Positions 37,827 through 46,286 of a stretch of 64,000 nucleotides of DNA are shown here, piece by piece. How positions within the stretch are numbered: position 1 is the first letter of the stretch; each line of letters opens with the position of its first letter. The notes under the pieces were generated by a model that had not been told where the DNA came from, ran no database searches, and worked only from the letters and a program-made list of their open reading frames with translations. Position numbers and translations under genes: made by a program. This DNA is from Paracoccaceae bacterium (GTDB taxonomy: Bacteria > Pseudomonadota > Alphaproteobacteria > Rhodobacterales > Rhodobacteraceae). The stretch spans positions 1 through 64,000 of the forward strand of contig JANQPC010000065.1 of NCBI GenBank assembly GCA_028285485.1, in the 5' to 3' direction.

Positions 37827-38498
37827 TCACATGTTTGCACGGACAGCACTGCGCAGCTCCTCGTGCAGGATCCAGTTTCCCTCCGCCTCATCACTAGTGC
37901 TCTTGGCTCGATATCCGAGCAGTGAAGCGGCCGCAGAGGTTTGGTGTTCTTCGCCCGTAGCGGTATCGGCGGACAGAAAGTCTGCAATTAAAAGCGCTGC
38001 CCTCTCAAGAGATCGATTTGCGGAAAGCGGCGACTTGTACCCGGAGCTGTACGCAAGCTTCGCGTCCGATATTCCTTCGGCGCCAGCTAGCGACAGGTTG
38101 TGGAGCATGGCTCGCTGTGGGCGCGTGAGAGAAACCTGATTCAGCGCTTCTGCAAACTCCTCGGCGCTTGGTACCTGCTGCCCGAGGCTTTCGTCAAAGC
38201 GGCGCTCGGCGGCTTGTGCACTGTGTTGTGCGTCAATGACCTCTCGCAGCGCGGCAACAGCAGCTTCTTCCGTGTTCCCCGTTGCTTCGGCGATCAATCC
38301 TCGAGCCTTCGTTGGCGGCTTCGGAAACGCACGTGCGACGTAGGTTCCCTGCAGCCTTCCAGACTTTATCTGATATCGACCGTGTTCGCCGGTTTGAACC
38401 TCAGGAGCCCGGTCGGACTGATTGAGGGACCTCATCGTCCTGAGGGGTTCCTTGAAGTGCCTGTTTTGGTCCGCGCCTTTTCTGCTTTTCTGCTGCAC
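37827..38498 (-). CDS. hypothetical protein
   Basis: A 223-residue soluble protein of unknown family. The N-terminus is basic (QQKSRKGADQNRHFKEP), then GEHGRYQIKSGRLQGTYVARAFPKPP suggests a small beta unit. The rest is helical with ALNQVSLTRPQRAMLHNLSLAGAEGISDAKLA, possibly a winged-helix-like DNA-binding part. GTG at 38498 is preceded by AAAGGAG at 9-base spacing, the best ribosome site nearby. It probably forms a unit with the ParB-like gene downstream. Confidence 0.55.
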   Translation of the reverse strand: MQQKSRKGADQNRHFKEPLRTMRSLNQSDRAPEVQTGEHGRYQIKSGRLQGTYVARAFPKPPTKARGLIAEATGNTEEAAVAALREVIDAQHSAQAAERRFDESLGQQVPSAEEFAEALNQVSLTRPQRAMLHNLSLAGAEGISDAKLAYSSGYKSPLSANRSLERAALLIADFLSADTATGEEHQTSAAASLLGYRAKSTSDEAEGNWILHEELRSAVRANM

Positions 38499-38583
38499 GA
38501 TAGGGTTCTCCTTTGGTTAGCTGTGTTGATACAGATGACCCCTGCACACTTGTGTAGGGTCAGTTCGCGCGATGGCGCCCGGT

Positions 38584-39330
38584 TCATCCGGGCACGCATC
38601 TTTCTAATTGACGCCGGTAGGGCCTGTTACAGTCCCATCCATCGCCGCGCCTGTTCAGATGCGCGTTCTCCGGAACAACGACGGCTTCACATCGCTCTTC
38701 CACTTGGCGAAAGCCGCGTTCGCATTCCCATCCTTGGGATGATATCCGATTGCTTAGGAAGCCGTTGTCTGGGACGGGGACCGGCTCACATGCCCCATTC
38801 GCCTCGCGGTAACCACGCAAGCAAACCCAACCGTTCTCGTTGCGCCCTTCGGTTAACCTCGCATTCTCCGGTACTTCGATCGCGTCGCATCTGTCGGCAA
38901 CCTTCACAAAGCCCCAGTCGCATTCAGTCCGATAGCTGCCATGCCTGCCGGTGACGTACCCGTTCTCCGGTGCAACGACTTCGACGCATTCATCAAGCTC
39001 CCGTCGGAAATGTCGTTCGCAAACCCATCCGATACCGCGAGTGTCAAGAAAAGCGTTGGCGGGAACCTCTACTTTCTCGCATGTATCCCCATTGCGTCTG
39101 AAGCCATGATTGCAGTCCCAACCGCCTCCGCTTATGCGCCCCGTGGCATAGCCGTTCTCCGGAACTTGGATTTCGACACAGCTCCCGCCAGTCCTCAGGA
39201 ACCCCGGGTCGCACATCCAACCCACTCCACTTGATAGCGGCGACGAGTTCGGAGGGGCGTCAGTGTTCGATTGCGCTTGAAGTGGGGTAGTGCTGAGAAG
39301 GCTCACACAGAGCATTGCTATACGCAACAA
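38584..39330 (-). CDS. secreted cysteine-rich tandem-repeat protein
   Basis: A 248-residue exported protein: signal MLRIAMLCVSLLSTTPLQA, then seven tandem units of about 31-35 residues (the last truncated). Each unit follows G-W-x-C-x2-G-(F/Y)-x6-7-C-x-x-(I/V)-x-V-P-x-N-(A/G). Two cysteines per unit suggest one disulfide per repeat and an elongated, rigid extracellular or periplasmic rod. The start is a TTG codon at 39330 (an ATG at 39315 would shorten the signal too far). Unit 4 lacks the leading G-W. No family name is known to me; a surface-binding or adhesive role is only a guess. Confidence 0.72.
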   Translation of the reverse strand: MLRIAMLCVSLLSTTPLQAQSNTDAPPNSSPLSSGVGWMCDPGFLRTGGSCVEIQVPENGYATGRISGGGWDCNHGFRRNGDTCEKVEVPANAFLDTRGIGWVCERHFRRELDECVEVVAPENGYVTGRHGSYRTECDWGFVKVADRCDAIEVPENARLTEGRNENGWVCLRGYREANGACEPVPVPDNGFLSNRISSQGWECERGFRQVEERCEAVVVPENAHLNRRGDGWDCNRPYRRQLERCVPG

Positions 39331-39506
39331 AGAGCCCCGGGCATCTTGCCGCCTTTGCCCTGCGGCGACGAACGAAAGCGTAGTTGAAACGACGATGTGA
39401 CCTCCGAACCCTCGCCATATGAGGCGGGCCTAGTGCCACTGGTCGTCTTAGACTTGGGGTCTCGTCATGGCCGGCAGCAAAACAACCAGAGCATCTCAGT
39501 CAGAGT

Positions 39507-39959
39507 TTAACGTGGTCTGATCCTACCACTTTTCAATGGAGACCCCTCCAAAATGTTTCGATTGGACGAGTGTTCCGATACGTAAACTAGTGTGGAGTGG
39601 CCTCGCCAATCGGGACGCAGCGCAAGGTCCTGATAGCTTACTGGCCTCAAACCAAGAGCCTGCGCGTGAGAGCGGTCTGAAACGCCATTGGCGGTTTCTG
39701 GCTCCGGCATCCTGACCGGTGCTTGCGCTTGTTTCCGAAGTTTGCCTTCCTTCCAACCCGTGAGGTTTCTGCCCTCTGCGGCATCCAATTTCAGGAAGGC
39801 GGCGATGTGGATAGTGGCGTTGAGGAGCGAGTAGGCGCCACTCGTCGCACACGGACCAATTGCCGCTAGGCCGACAAATGTGCCGTCCACATACACCAAA
39901 CCTACCGTCCCTTTAAGAATTCCGCGCGATTTGCGGGGTAGGTTCGTTTCTTCAGTCAT
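39507..39959 (-). CDS. hypothetical protein downstream of the solute-binding gene
   Basis: A 150-residue protein beginning MTEETNLPRKSRGILKGTVG, with a small hydrophobic segment (LVYVDGTFVGLAAIGPCA) and otherwise charged, proline-rich sequence. ATG 39959 is chosen; the longer frame to 40082 overlaps the preceding gene. It lies 58 bases after the ABC solute-binding gene on the same strand. No family recognised, and codon usage looks unlike the core genes. Confidence 0.4.
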   Translation of the reverse strand: MTEETNLPRKSRGILKGTVGLVYVDGTFVGLAAIGPCATSGAYSLLNATIHIAAFLKLDAAEGRNLTGWKEGKLRKQAQAPVRMPEPETANGVSDRSHAQALGLRPVSYQDLALRPDWRGHSTLVYVSEHSSNRNILEGSPLKSGRIRPR

Positions 39960-40017
39960 CGGACTTCTGTCCAACGTGCTTCGCTTTGGCCAGCGCCAAC
40001 GATCCCCGGCAATCGGC

Positions 40018-41658
40018 TCAGGCGGCAAACCCGAGTTTGGCGACATGGATCTCAAATGTCGGGTGCATCTCGGCGCCAACAACGTCTTCCTTGTGGTGAC
40101 GATAGATCGACCGCCAGTATGGCTGAATTACCACGCCTTCGTCCCGCAAGATTTGCTGAAGTTTTGCCATCACGGTCCGCCGCTTGTCGGCATCGGCAAT
40201 GGCCAAAGCCTCTTCAAGCAGCGCATCGAATTCCGCGTTGTTGAAGGCGCTCTCATTCCACGGCTCGCCCGAGCGATAGGCCAGTGCCAGAACCTGAACG
40301 CCCAAGGGCCGCTGGGCCCAATCGGTTGTGGAAAGCGGATACTTTGCCCAATCGTTCCAGAAGGTCGACCCTGGAAGGACGGTACGCTTCACCGGAATCC
40401 CGGCATCCCGCAACATCGCAGCCGCCGCATCGGTCGTGTTCTTGCGCCAGGTGTCGTCGATCGAGATCATATCATGCTCGAAATCGCCCATCCCCGCCTC
40501 TTCCATCAGCGCCCTTGCGCGTTCGGGGTCATAGATCACCGGCGGCAGTTCGGCGTATTCGGGGTGAATAGGCGAGACGTGGTGGTTTTCGGCGACCAAG
40601 CCATTGTCTGAGAATCCAAGTTCAAGCAAGACGTTGTTGTCCACGGCCATGGCGAGCGCGCGCCGTACGCGGGAGTCCGCATAGGGCTTCACCCCGTCAA
40701 CTTCCGCTTCCTGGTTGGCGCGAATGACAACGGTGTTCGCGGTCAGCGCTTCCGACTTGCTCCAGCCAAAGCTGTCCATGAGCAGAATGAATTCGCCGAT
40801 GGATTCATAGACCATGTCGACTTCATCGGCGTCCACGGCGGCAACGATGCCGGCCTGTTCTGTGCCGAAATCAAGGTACTCGATTCTGTCGAGATATGCT
40901 CCCTCGCCCCACCAACTGTGGTTCTCATTCCGCACAAGAACGGCCCGCACTCCGACCTCGAAAACCTCGGGCAGATAGGGCCCGGTGCCGATCGCATTGT
41001 CCAGCGGATCGCCGTTAAAGCTCTGGTGGACGATCGCCGCGGGATAGTCGGAAAAGCCAGCTATGAGCGTGATGTCAGGCTGAACGAGCGACAGTCGGAC
41101 GGTGGTGTCATCCACAACCGTGATTGCCCCATCGCGCGCCTGTCCGGTCTCGGCATCCACGAGCGATCCCATGCGCGAGGCCATCGAATTGCCCTCAACG
41201 CCGGTGTCGCACCAACGGGCGATATTGAACGCCACATCCTCAGCTGTGAAGGGATCACCGTTATTCCAAGTCACACCGGGCCGCACGTTCAGAACGTATT
41301 CGGTGGCGTCTTCGTTCACCTCCCAGGCTTCAAGAAGCATGGGGGCAAAGCTTCCATCAATCTGATACTCGACAAGGTACTCCAAGTAGCCGCGCGTGAA
41401 GTTCGACATCTGCGGCCAGTCATAGGTGCGCGGGTCCTTGAGCGCCTTGACCGTTGATTCAATTCGCAAGGTTCCTCCGGCACGCGCATGTGCCGCCGCA
41501 CTGGCCGGTCGTTCCAGGCCGAGAAGGGCATAGGCCGCGGTCGCGGTCACTCCAAGGGAGGTCGCCCGGGTAAGGAACTCGCGACGCGAGAGGGTGCCCT
41601 CTTCAACTTCGTCGGCATAGGCACGCGCCGCGGGATGAACGGTGTCGATATCGGTCAT
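40018..41658 (-). CDS. ABC transporter family-5 solute-binding protein, Tat-exported, orphan
   Basis: A 546-residue peptide/nickel-class binding protein. The N-terminus carries a twin-arginine signal (TLSRREFLTRATSLGVTATAAYALLG). Family-5 features are VRPGVTWNNGDPFTAEDVAFNIARWCD and the C-terminal lobe ending in QPYWRSIYRHHKEDVVGAEMHPTFEIHVAKLG. The start at 41658 (MTDIDTVHPAAR) follows GATGAGAG; a longer frame to 41862 is not supported. No permease or ATPase gene is adjacent, so it would have to serve a transporter encoded elsewhere. High GC in this gene suggests it came from a core-like donor. Confidence 0.85.
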   Translation of the reverse strand: MTDIDTVHPAARAYADEVEEGTLSRREFLTRATSLGVTATAAYALLGLERPASAAAHARAGGTLRIESTVKALKDPRTYDWPQMSNFTRGYLEYLVEYQIDGSFAPMLLEAWEVNEDATEYVLNVRPGVTWNNGDPFTAEDVAFNIARWCDTGVEGNSMASRMGSLVDAETGQARDGAITVVDDTTVRLSLVQPDITLIAGFSDYPAAIVHQSFNGDPLDNAIGTGPYLPEVFEVGVRAVLVRNENHSWWGEGAYLDRIEYLDFGTEQAGIVAAVDADEVDMVYESIGEFILLMDSFGWSKSEALTANTVVIRANQEAEVDGVKPYADSRVRRALAMAVDNNVLLELGFSDNGLVAENHHVSPIHPEYAELPPVIYDPERARALMEEAGMGDFEHDMISIDDTWRKNTTDAAAAMLRDAGIPVKRTVLPGSTFWNDWAKYPLSTTDWAQRPLGVQVLALAYRSGEPWNESAFNNAEFDALLEEALAIADADKRRTVMAKLQQILRDEGVVIQPYWRSIYRHHKEDVVGAEMHPTFEIHVAKLGFAA

Positions 41659-42214
41659 GATACTCTCATCTTTTTTGAAAGGAAGATTGGGAGCGACCGG
41701 CACATACCAGGAAGGGCCACTCAGAGCGCGACCATCGCACTCATTGGCCGCAGAAGCGCAGATTGCCCAAAAGCGACATGGACGATCAAATACGACATCC
41801 AACAAGTCTGCAAGCGAGACGACTGTCGCATGGCGCACTCTCGAGATGATCGCAGTATTCAAACCTTGCGAGGCTCGTGGAGAGCAACGGCAACTGGGTC
41901 AAAATCGGCCCAGTGTTCGTACGGCGGTAAAGCTCTGCGCGAAGCTCTTGTGGCTACCATGGGCTCGAAGCTGCCCTTCCCCTCGGGTGCTATGCGCCTT
42001 CAACTCCTCATCCACAGCCTCTTCCAGCAGTTCCAGTATCCTCGCCGCAGCACGCAGCATCCAAATGCCGGTAAATCCGCTAACACGGCGTTCCGAGGCC
42101 CCAAGATAACTGGGGGTAGTGCGCTCCAATAGCTGGAGGCGCTTCGCAACAAGTAGAGGTTCATCGACTTGCCGGGACAAAAGCCAACGCTTGCATGCCG
42201 TACGGCCCGAGCCT
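41659..42214. other. 556-base stretch without a confident gene
   Basis: Open frames exist on both strands (for example minus 41899-42255), but none has a good start, ribosome site or recognisable domain. The minus frame contains an amphipathic part from 42060 (MLRAAARILELLEEAVDEEL) that might be a decayed gene. The left end includes the leader of the solute-binding gene. Confidence 0.35.
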
Positions 42215-42391
42215 ATGCCTCTCCGGGTGCCTAAGCCCGATCCACACCCAAACATCCGCGAAGCTTGCGCCTACGTGAACACCGCACTAGAGGCGCTAAA
42301 ACCGCTGCGCGGTGAAGACCGGATGGCGGTTAGGGAAGCTGCCCAGAAGCTGCGGCAGGCTCTGCGCGACTTGGAAGACGCCCCGCGCTAG
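42215..42391 (+). CDS. possible small helical protein
   Basis: A 58-residue candidate (MPLRVPKPDPHPNIREACAY ... RQALRDLEDAP) with a proline-rich start and two amphipathic helices. The amino-acid make-up looks protein-like, but the ribosome site is weak and an earlier in-frame ATG exists at 42119. No family. It stands alone upstream of the marR stop. Confidence 0.3.
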   Translation: MPLRVPKPDPHPNIREACAYVNTALEALKPLRGEDRMAVREAAQKLRQALRDLEDAPR

Positions 42392-42623
42392 GCCAATGCC
42401 CGACTTCCGTTAGTCGCTTCAGAAGCAAGCCTTGATCGCTGCCCCTCCCGCGACCTACCACTCACGAAATCTGCTAGTCTGCTCCTGAGCCGGAAGTCAG
42501 GGGTCCGCTGGGCTAGAGTGAGTGCCACTATGCTCAAGATAACAATCGGTACCTGTGAGCCGCGAACAGCGTTTGCCCGCGTTGCGCAGGAGAAGAGTCC
42601 ACGCAGCGGAGCAACGAGATACC

Positions 42624-43100
42624 CTAGGGCTGCTTGCGTAGGTCGCCGGTCTCAAGGACTGCAGCGGCGTCGAGATCTTCGGCGTCTAGCATGGCAGCCA
42701 CGCGCTCGAGGGAAGCGACCAGCATGGCTTGCTCCCAATCCTGCAGATCGTGGAAGCGGCGGACGAAACGTTGTTGCAGCGGATCGGGCGAGGCTTCGAT
42801 AGTGCGCCGGCCAATCTCGGTGATAACGATATCGGTCTGGCGGCGGTCGATCTGAGATTTCTCGCGTTTCACCATCCCGCGAGACACAAGCTTGTCGACC
42901 AATGCCGTAATGGTGGCCTGCGACACCCGCATGCGTGAAGAGATCGCCGTCGCCGTTGAATGACCGGTTTCAGCCACGACCTGAAGCACGCGGAACTGAA
43001 CCGCCGTCAGCCCGGCTGAGCGTGCGAGTTCACGACCAAAAATCTCGGTAGCGCGAAGTATGCGGCGAAGTGCCACCAAGCTGCTGTCTGTACGATCCAT
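42624..43100 (-). CDS. MarR-family transcriptional regulator
   Basis: A 158-residue winged-helix repressor. It has the helical dimer start (SSLVALRRILRATEIFGRELARSAGL) and HTH (STATAISSRMRVSQATITALVDKLVSRGMVKREKS). The wing D-R-R (SQIDRRQTDIVITEIG) is typical, and C-terminal dimer helices end the protein. The ATG at 43100 is preferred over a longer frame to 43172. A 10-bp palindrome 93 bases upstream is a possible self-operator and could also control the divergent gene at 43309. The ligand is unknown. Confidence 0.86.
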   Translation of the reverse strand: MDRTDSSLVALRRILRATEIFGRELARSAGLTAVQFRVLQVVAETGHSTATAISSRMRVSQATITALVDKLVSRGMVKREKSQIDRRQTDIVITEIGRRTIEASPDPLQQRFVRRFHDLQDWEQAMLVASLERVAAMLDAEDLDAAAVLETGDLRKQP

Positions 43101-43192
43101 GGGCAACCCGCTGCGACAATCTGGCCGATCTTGTCCGGATTGCCGTGGCAAATCAACAGAGTGCCGTCGCAAACTACTTCAAAAATCAAAGT

Positions 43193-43202
43193 AAGTATAC
43201 TT
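43193..43202. promoter_or_regulatory. AAGTATACTT palindrome in the marR divergent region
   Basis: A perfect 10-bp palindrome in an AT-rich patch between marR and the divergent gene at 43309. MarR proteins often bind such palindromes upstream of their own gene. Binding is inferred from position only. Confidence 0.4.
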
Positions 43203-43308
43203 CAGAACACGCCAGTTCGTACCCAAATTGAGCAGAATTCCCATGAAAATTGTTGTTTTCGCGCTGATGTGTTACTTCGCTTCTCAATATATCCAGGAGA
43301 TCGTGAGC

Positions 43309-43524
43309 ATGAGGCACCAGCTTGAGCTGTTCGAACAACCCGTTCCAACTCTGCGCGCGCCTGACGACAACGGGCGGTTGGCGTTCCGGCGTTTCGCAAG
43401 CAGGCAGCGTGCGCATTTGAGGGTCGAGCCCTTCGTGACACAAGCCCTGTTCCCACGGGACCGGCACAGCAACGAAAAGCTGGTGACGATAGAGTTGGCC
43501 GCGGAGTTGGCGACCGCAGCCTGA
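43309..43524 (+). CDS. small hypothetical protein
   Basis: A 71-residue protein beginning MRHQLELFEQPVPTLRAPDD and ending LVTIELAAELATAA, with an arginine-rich middle. ATG 43309 has AGGAG 9 bases upstream, better than the in-frame TTG at 43228 or ATG at 43243. It lies just before the XRE regulator with a 25-base gap and the same direction, so the two may be co-transcribed. No family recognised. Confidence 0.45.
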   Translation: MRHQLELFEQPVPTLRAPDDNGRLAFRRFASRQRAHLRVEPFVTQALFPRDRHSNEKLVTIELAAELATAA

Positions 43525-43549
43525 ACACCGGCAATCGGGAGCAGTTTGC

Positions 43550-43936
43550 ATGGAAGACAGTTACCCTCATGCTTACTTCGGCGAGCAAGTGGCAACTCTG
43601 GGCGACAGGATCACAGCAGCGCGTGAGGCCCAGGGCCTGTCTCAACCAGGTTTCGCGCGCAAGCTTGGCGTAAAACTAAAAACGGTCCAGAACTGGGAAG
43701 ACGACCGAACCGAGCCGCGCGCCAACAAGGCTCAGATGATGTCAGGTGTGTTAGGCGTTTCCGTCTCCTGGCTCCTGATCGGCGTAGGGGACGGCATTCC
43801 CGAGCCGATGAAGGCGACCCTGCCGGAGGGCGTTGAAGACATCCTTGACGAGCTTCGCCAGTTACAATCGGCCATGACAGAGAACGTGCGCAAGATTGGC
43901 AGCGTTGAGAAACGCCTTCGATCCGCGCAACGATAA
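43550..43936 (+). CDS. XRE-family HTH regulator
   Basis: A 128-residue protein with a Cro/CI HTH at residues about 17-74 (LGDRITAAREAQGLSQPGFARKLGVKLKTVQNWEDDRTEPRANKAQMM). A short WLL-IG-GDG segment and a helical C-terminal tail (DILDELRQLQSAMTENVRKIGSVEKRL) follow. This layout is common in Rhodobacteraceae chromosomes. The role is unknown. It is 65 bases upstream of a second HTH gene in the same direction. Confidence 0.82.
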   Translation: MEDSYPHAYFGEQVATLGDRITAAREAQGLSQPGFARKLGVKLKTVQNWEDDRTEPRANKAQMMSGVLGVSVSWLLIGVGDGIPEPMKATLPEGVEDILDELRQLQSAMTENVRKIGSVEKRLRSAQR

Positions 43937-44001
43937 CGAGAAATCCGGTGCAGGTGATCTGACGCCGGGCAAACGCCCCACTTGAGGCAAGGAGCAAAGA
44001 A

Positions 44002-44241
44002 ATGAATGCTGACTCAGCGACCGAGACGACAGACACACGGACCCCGCTCGACCCCCGCTCAGTACGCGAAAAAGCGGGACTGTCTGAACAGGATATGGCC
44101 CGTCTCTTGGGCATGAGCGCGGACGGCTATCGGCTTTGGGAGAACGGCCAACGTCGGCCAGGTGGCCCGGCCTATAAGCTGCTGGGTCTTATCGACGGAG
44201 ATACAGAGGCGACGGTTTGTCGTCTCCGCGAACTGGACTAG
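44002..44241 (+). CDS. small HTH protein, antitoxin-like
   Basis: A 79-residue protein with an XRE-type HTH (SVREKAGLSEQDMARLLGMSADGYRLWENGQRRPGGPAYKLLGLI). This matches the C-terminal HTH module of HigA/NadS-type antitoxins. No toxin ORF is adjacent, so it is an orphan or stand-alone regulator. ATG with AAGGAGCAAAGA upstream. Together with the preceding XRE gene it may control the island. Confidence 0.72.
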   Translation: MNADSATETTDTRTPLDPRSVREKAGLSEQDMARLLGMSADGYRLWENGQRRPGGPAYKLLGLIDGDTEATVCRLRELD

Positions 44242-44444
44242 GCTCCAAAAAATCGACTGCACGGCCTTTACTGTTTTCTGGTCGATCGATTTGCGCTTTC
44301 GTCTGGCAGAAGGTCGGTGCGAAACCAAGGATATCGCGCGCGCCATGCCACAGGGCGATCGAGGCGCCGGAAACGGGTCCTGCCGGAGCCATGCTTTAAC
44401 GGCATCCTTCTTCGCCGCTGCAGCCCCCGAGTTCGGAGATCTCC

Positions 44445-44897
44445 ATGCTGAACAAGATCGATCGTCCCGGCCGCATCGCCGTTACACTTGCTGCAACCCT
44501 CTCGCTGCTGACGACAGCGGCCCAAGCCACGACGATAGAGGGCAAACTAGTCCACGTTCGGGACGCAGACACAATCGAGATAGCTACCTCACGTGGCCGC
44601 CTTGCAATCCGTCTGAATGGTGTCGACGCGCCGGAGTTGAATGAGCGGGGAGGAAGGGCCGGGCGAGAGTGGATGCGCCGTGTGTTCGGCGGTGCGACGA
44701 TCACCTGCGAGCTCAACGGTGACCGCACTCACGATCGCTGGGTTGGCATCTGCTACGATCGCGACGGGCATGACATCGGCGCATCAGTCATCGCGGCCGG
44801 CCACGCGCGTGACTGTCCGCGCTTCTCAGGCGGCAGGTATCGCCAGTTCGAAACAGCTGCTTCGCGTGCGATCCCTTCGAAGAGCTACTGTCGATAA
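44445..44897 (+). CDS. secreted SNase-like (thermonuclease-type) nuclease
   Basis: A 150-residue exported protein. The signal is IAVTLAATLSLLTTAAQA. The TNase fold core shows VRDADTIEIATSRGRLAIRLNGVDAPELNERGG, with the DADTI and RLNGVDAPE motifs for Ca2+ binding and catalysis. The usual catalytic arginine/glutamate segment appears as HDRWVGICYDRDGHDIGASVIAAGHA. It ends shortly after SGGRYRQFE, near the minimal domain length. GGAG precedes the ATG. It would degrade extracellular or periplasmic nucleic acid. Confidence 0.85.
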   Translation: MLNKIDRPGRIAVTLAATLSLLTTAAQATTIEGKLVHVRDADTIEIATSRGRLAIRLNGVDAPELNERGGRAGREWMRRVFGGATITCELNGDRTHDRWVGICYDRDGHDIGASVIAAGHARDCPRFSGGRYRQFETAASRAIPSKSYCR

Positions 44898-45431
44898 GCT
44901 ATGTGAGAGACCAACGGAGAGCTGTCCAAGGTGTAGGCAACCGATCGGAGCGGTACCAGTAGCCCCCAAACATGAGCCCAAGTGCAGGCTGATTACCCAG
45001 AGTTTTGTTTTTCGCACTGCAACAGATCAGCGAGCGATTTCATTTGGCCAAATTCGAGAAAACGACAAAGATTTCAGACACCTGTCCTGAGGCTGCCGTC
45101 TGCTGTGCTCAAATCTCGTCTGTGCATGAGCGGGCGGTTCTAAGGGGGTGGGGGGTCGACACTTGAGCGCCGCGTACGGCGCGAGTTCATTCGCATTCTC
45201 GAGCCGGCGACTGCTGAGCCAAGGCCCATTGGCAGAGTCAGGGCAATCTCGTACTGCTCATCGATCCTGGAAGATTGGTCTAAGAGTCTGACAACTAAGA
45301 ATTATTATAAAGTATTGAATCTTATGGATGAATCTCTATATCTTTGAGGTGGGCGGTCATGCGCCGGGGTAAACCAAAGCAGTCGCGAGATTGCAGGCAT
45401 TCGTGCAATTATGGGCCGGGGGGCCGTCCAC
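44898..45431. other. 534-base stretch without a gene
   Basis: No credible coding region or RNA gene was recognised. The part at about 45296-45345 is markedly AT-rich (TATTATAAAGTATTGAATC region), possibly a foreign-DNA promoter or a replication-type spacer. Stops of the nuclease gene and of the convergent DUF3800 gene flank it. Confidence 0.5.
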
Positions 45432-46229
45432 CTATTCCCACATAGCTAACGAGACTTGCTGCTGTGGATTAAGTCCACAGTCGTTGGGCGTAGGCACGAT
45501 TTTCACGCCGTAACTGAGGTAATTCCTATTTCTGTTGTAGGTGATTGGTTTCAGAATCTGCGAGTAACGCGGCTCGCAGTTTCCATATCGATCTGGCTCG
45601 AACGCTGAAGCAAAGGAAGACGCCACAACATCGGCAAGTTGCAGGCTGGCGCTTGTGCTGTGGTCACGGGCTTTTACCGCATCGATGTCGATCACGGGCC
45701 AATGGATGCGGACATCGTCTTCGCTAGTCTCCTTGAGGCGCCCCAAGTACCTGCGAAATGCATCATATTGCATGCCGCCGCGTCGAGAGAAGGTTATCGA
45801 AATGCGTCCATCGCCTTCTGGCGCGTGCGGACGGTGATCACGGCACAACCAAGATATTCTCTCGATCAGGTAGCGCGTCATATAAAAATATAGCTGGTTC
45901 TTATCAGTATAGACCCCTTCAGGTATTGGGTTCTTTGCGGCAATCACACTTATCGCCCTTACAGGCTTGCTAGCGAGAGTCTGAACCGCAACGAGTTTCT
46001 GCCCGTGACTCAGCTTTGCAAAGTGCAAGTCTCGGCTCTTCTTTTCAGGCATCCTCTCGGTGATTTCGTCTCTCCACCGCACCGCTTCCAAGGAGTAGGT
46101 CGCGCGAAGAATGCAGGCGGAGATAACTAGCCAGTGGGATGCACCTCCATTTCCACCTACGGTTCGGAAGGGCCTCTTGAGACCATCGTCGCCAGACTCA
46201 TCGATGTATGCGAGATACGTATGCGCCAT
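45432..46229 (-). CDS. DUF3800 family protein
   Basis: A 265-residue protein with the DUF3800 hallmarks: N-terminal YIDESGDDG with two acidic residues and C-terminal SLQLADVVASSFASAFE. The family has an RNase H-like fold with conserved acids (here D10, D14 and the D of QLADVV) and is frequent in phage and mobile elements and in defence-linked loci. Its biochemical role is unproven. ATG at 46229 gives MAHTYLAYIDESGDDG. No partner gene for a known defence system is beside it. Confidence 0.8.
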   Translation of the reverse strand: MAHTYLAYIDESGDDGLKRPFRTVGGNGGASHWLVISACILRATYSLEAVRWRDEITERMPEKKSRDLHFAKLSHGQKLVAVQTLASKPVRAISVIAAKNPIPEGVYTDKNQLYFYMTRYLIERISWLCRDHRPHAPEGDGRISITFSRRGGMQYDAFRRYLGRLKETSEDDVRIHWPVIDIDAVKARDHSTSASLQLADVVASSFASAFEPDRYGNCEPRYSQILKPITYNRNRNYLSYGVKIVPTPNDCGLNPQQQVSLAMWE

Positions 46230-46286
46230 TTAGAAATCATGGCACTCTGATGCATCATAAAGTCAAGCAGAGCACAGCAAGTAGAA

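Noticed and set aside
41899-42255. 118-codon minus-strand frame in the gap upstream of the solute-binding gene
   Set aside because: Odd composition, no ribosome site and no family; kept only as a remark in the gap entry.
44002-44241. A toxin-antitoxin pair
   Set aside because: No toxin-like ORF beside the HTH gene on either strand.
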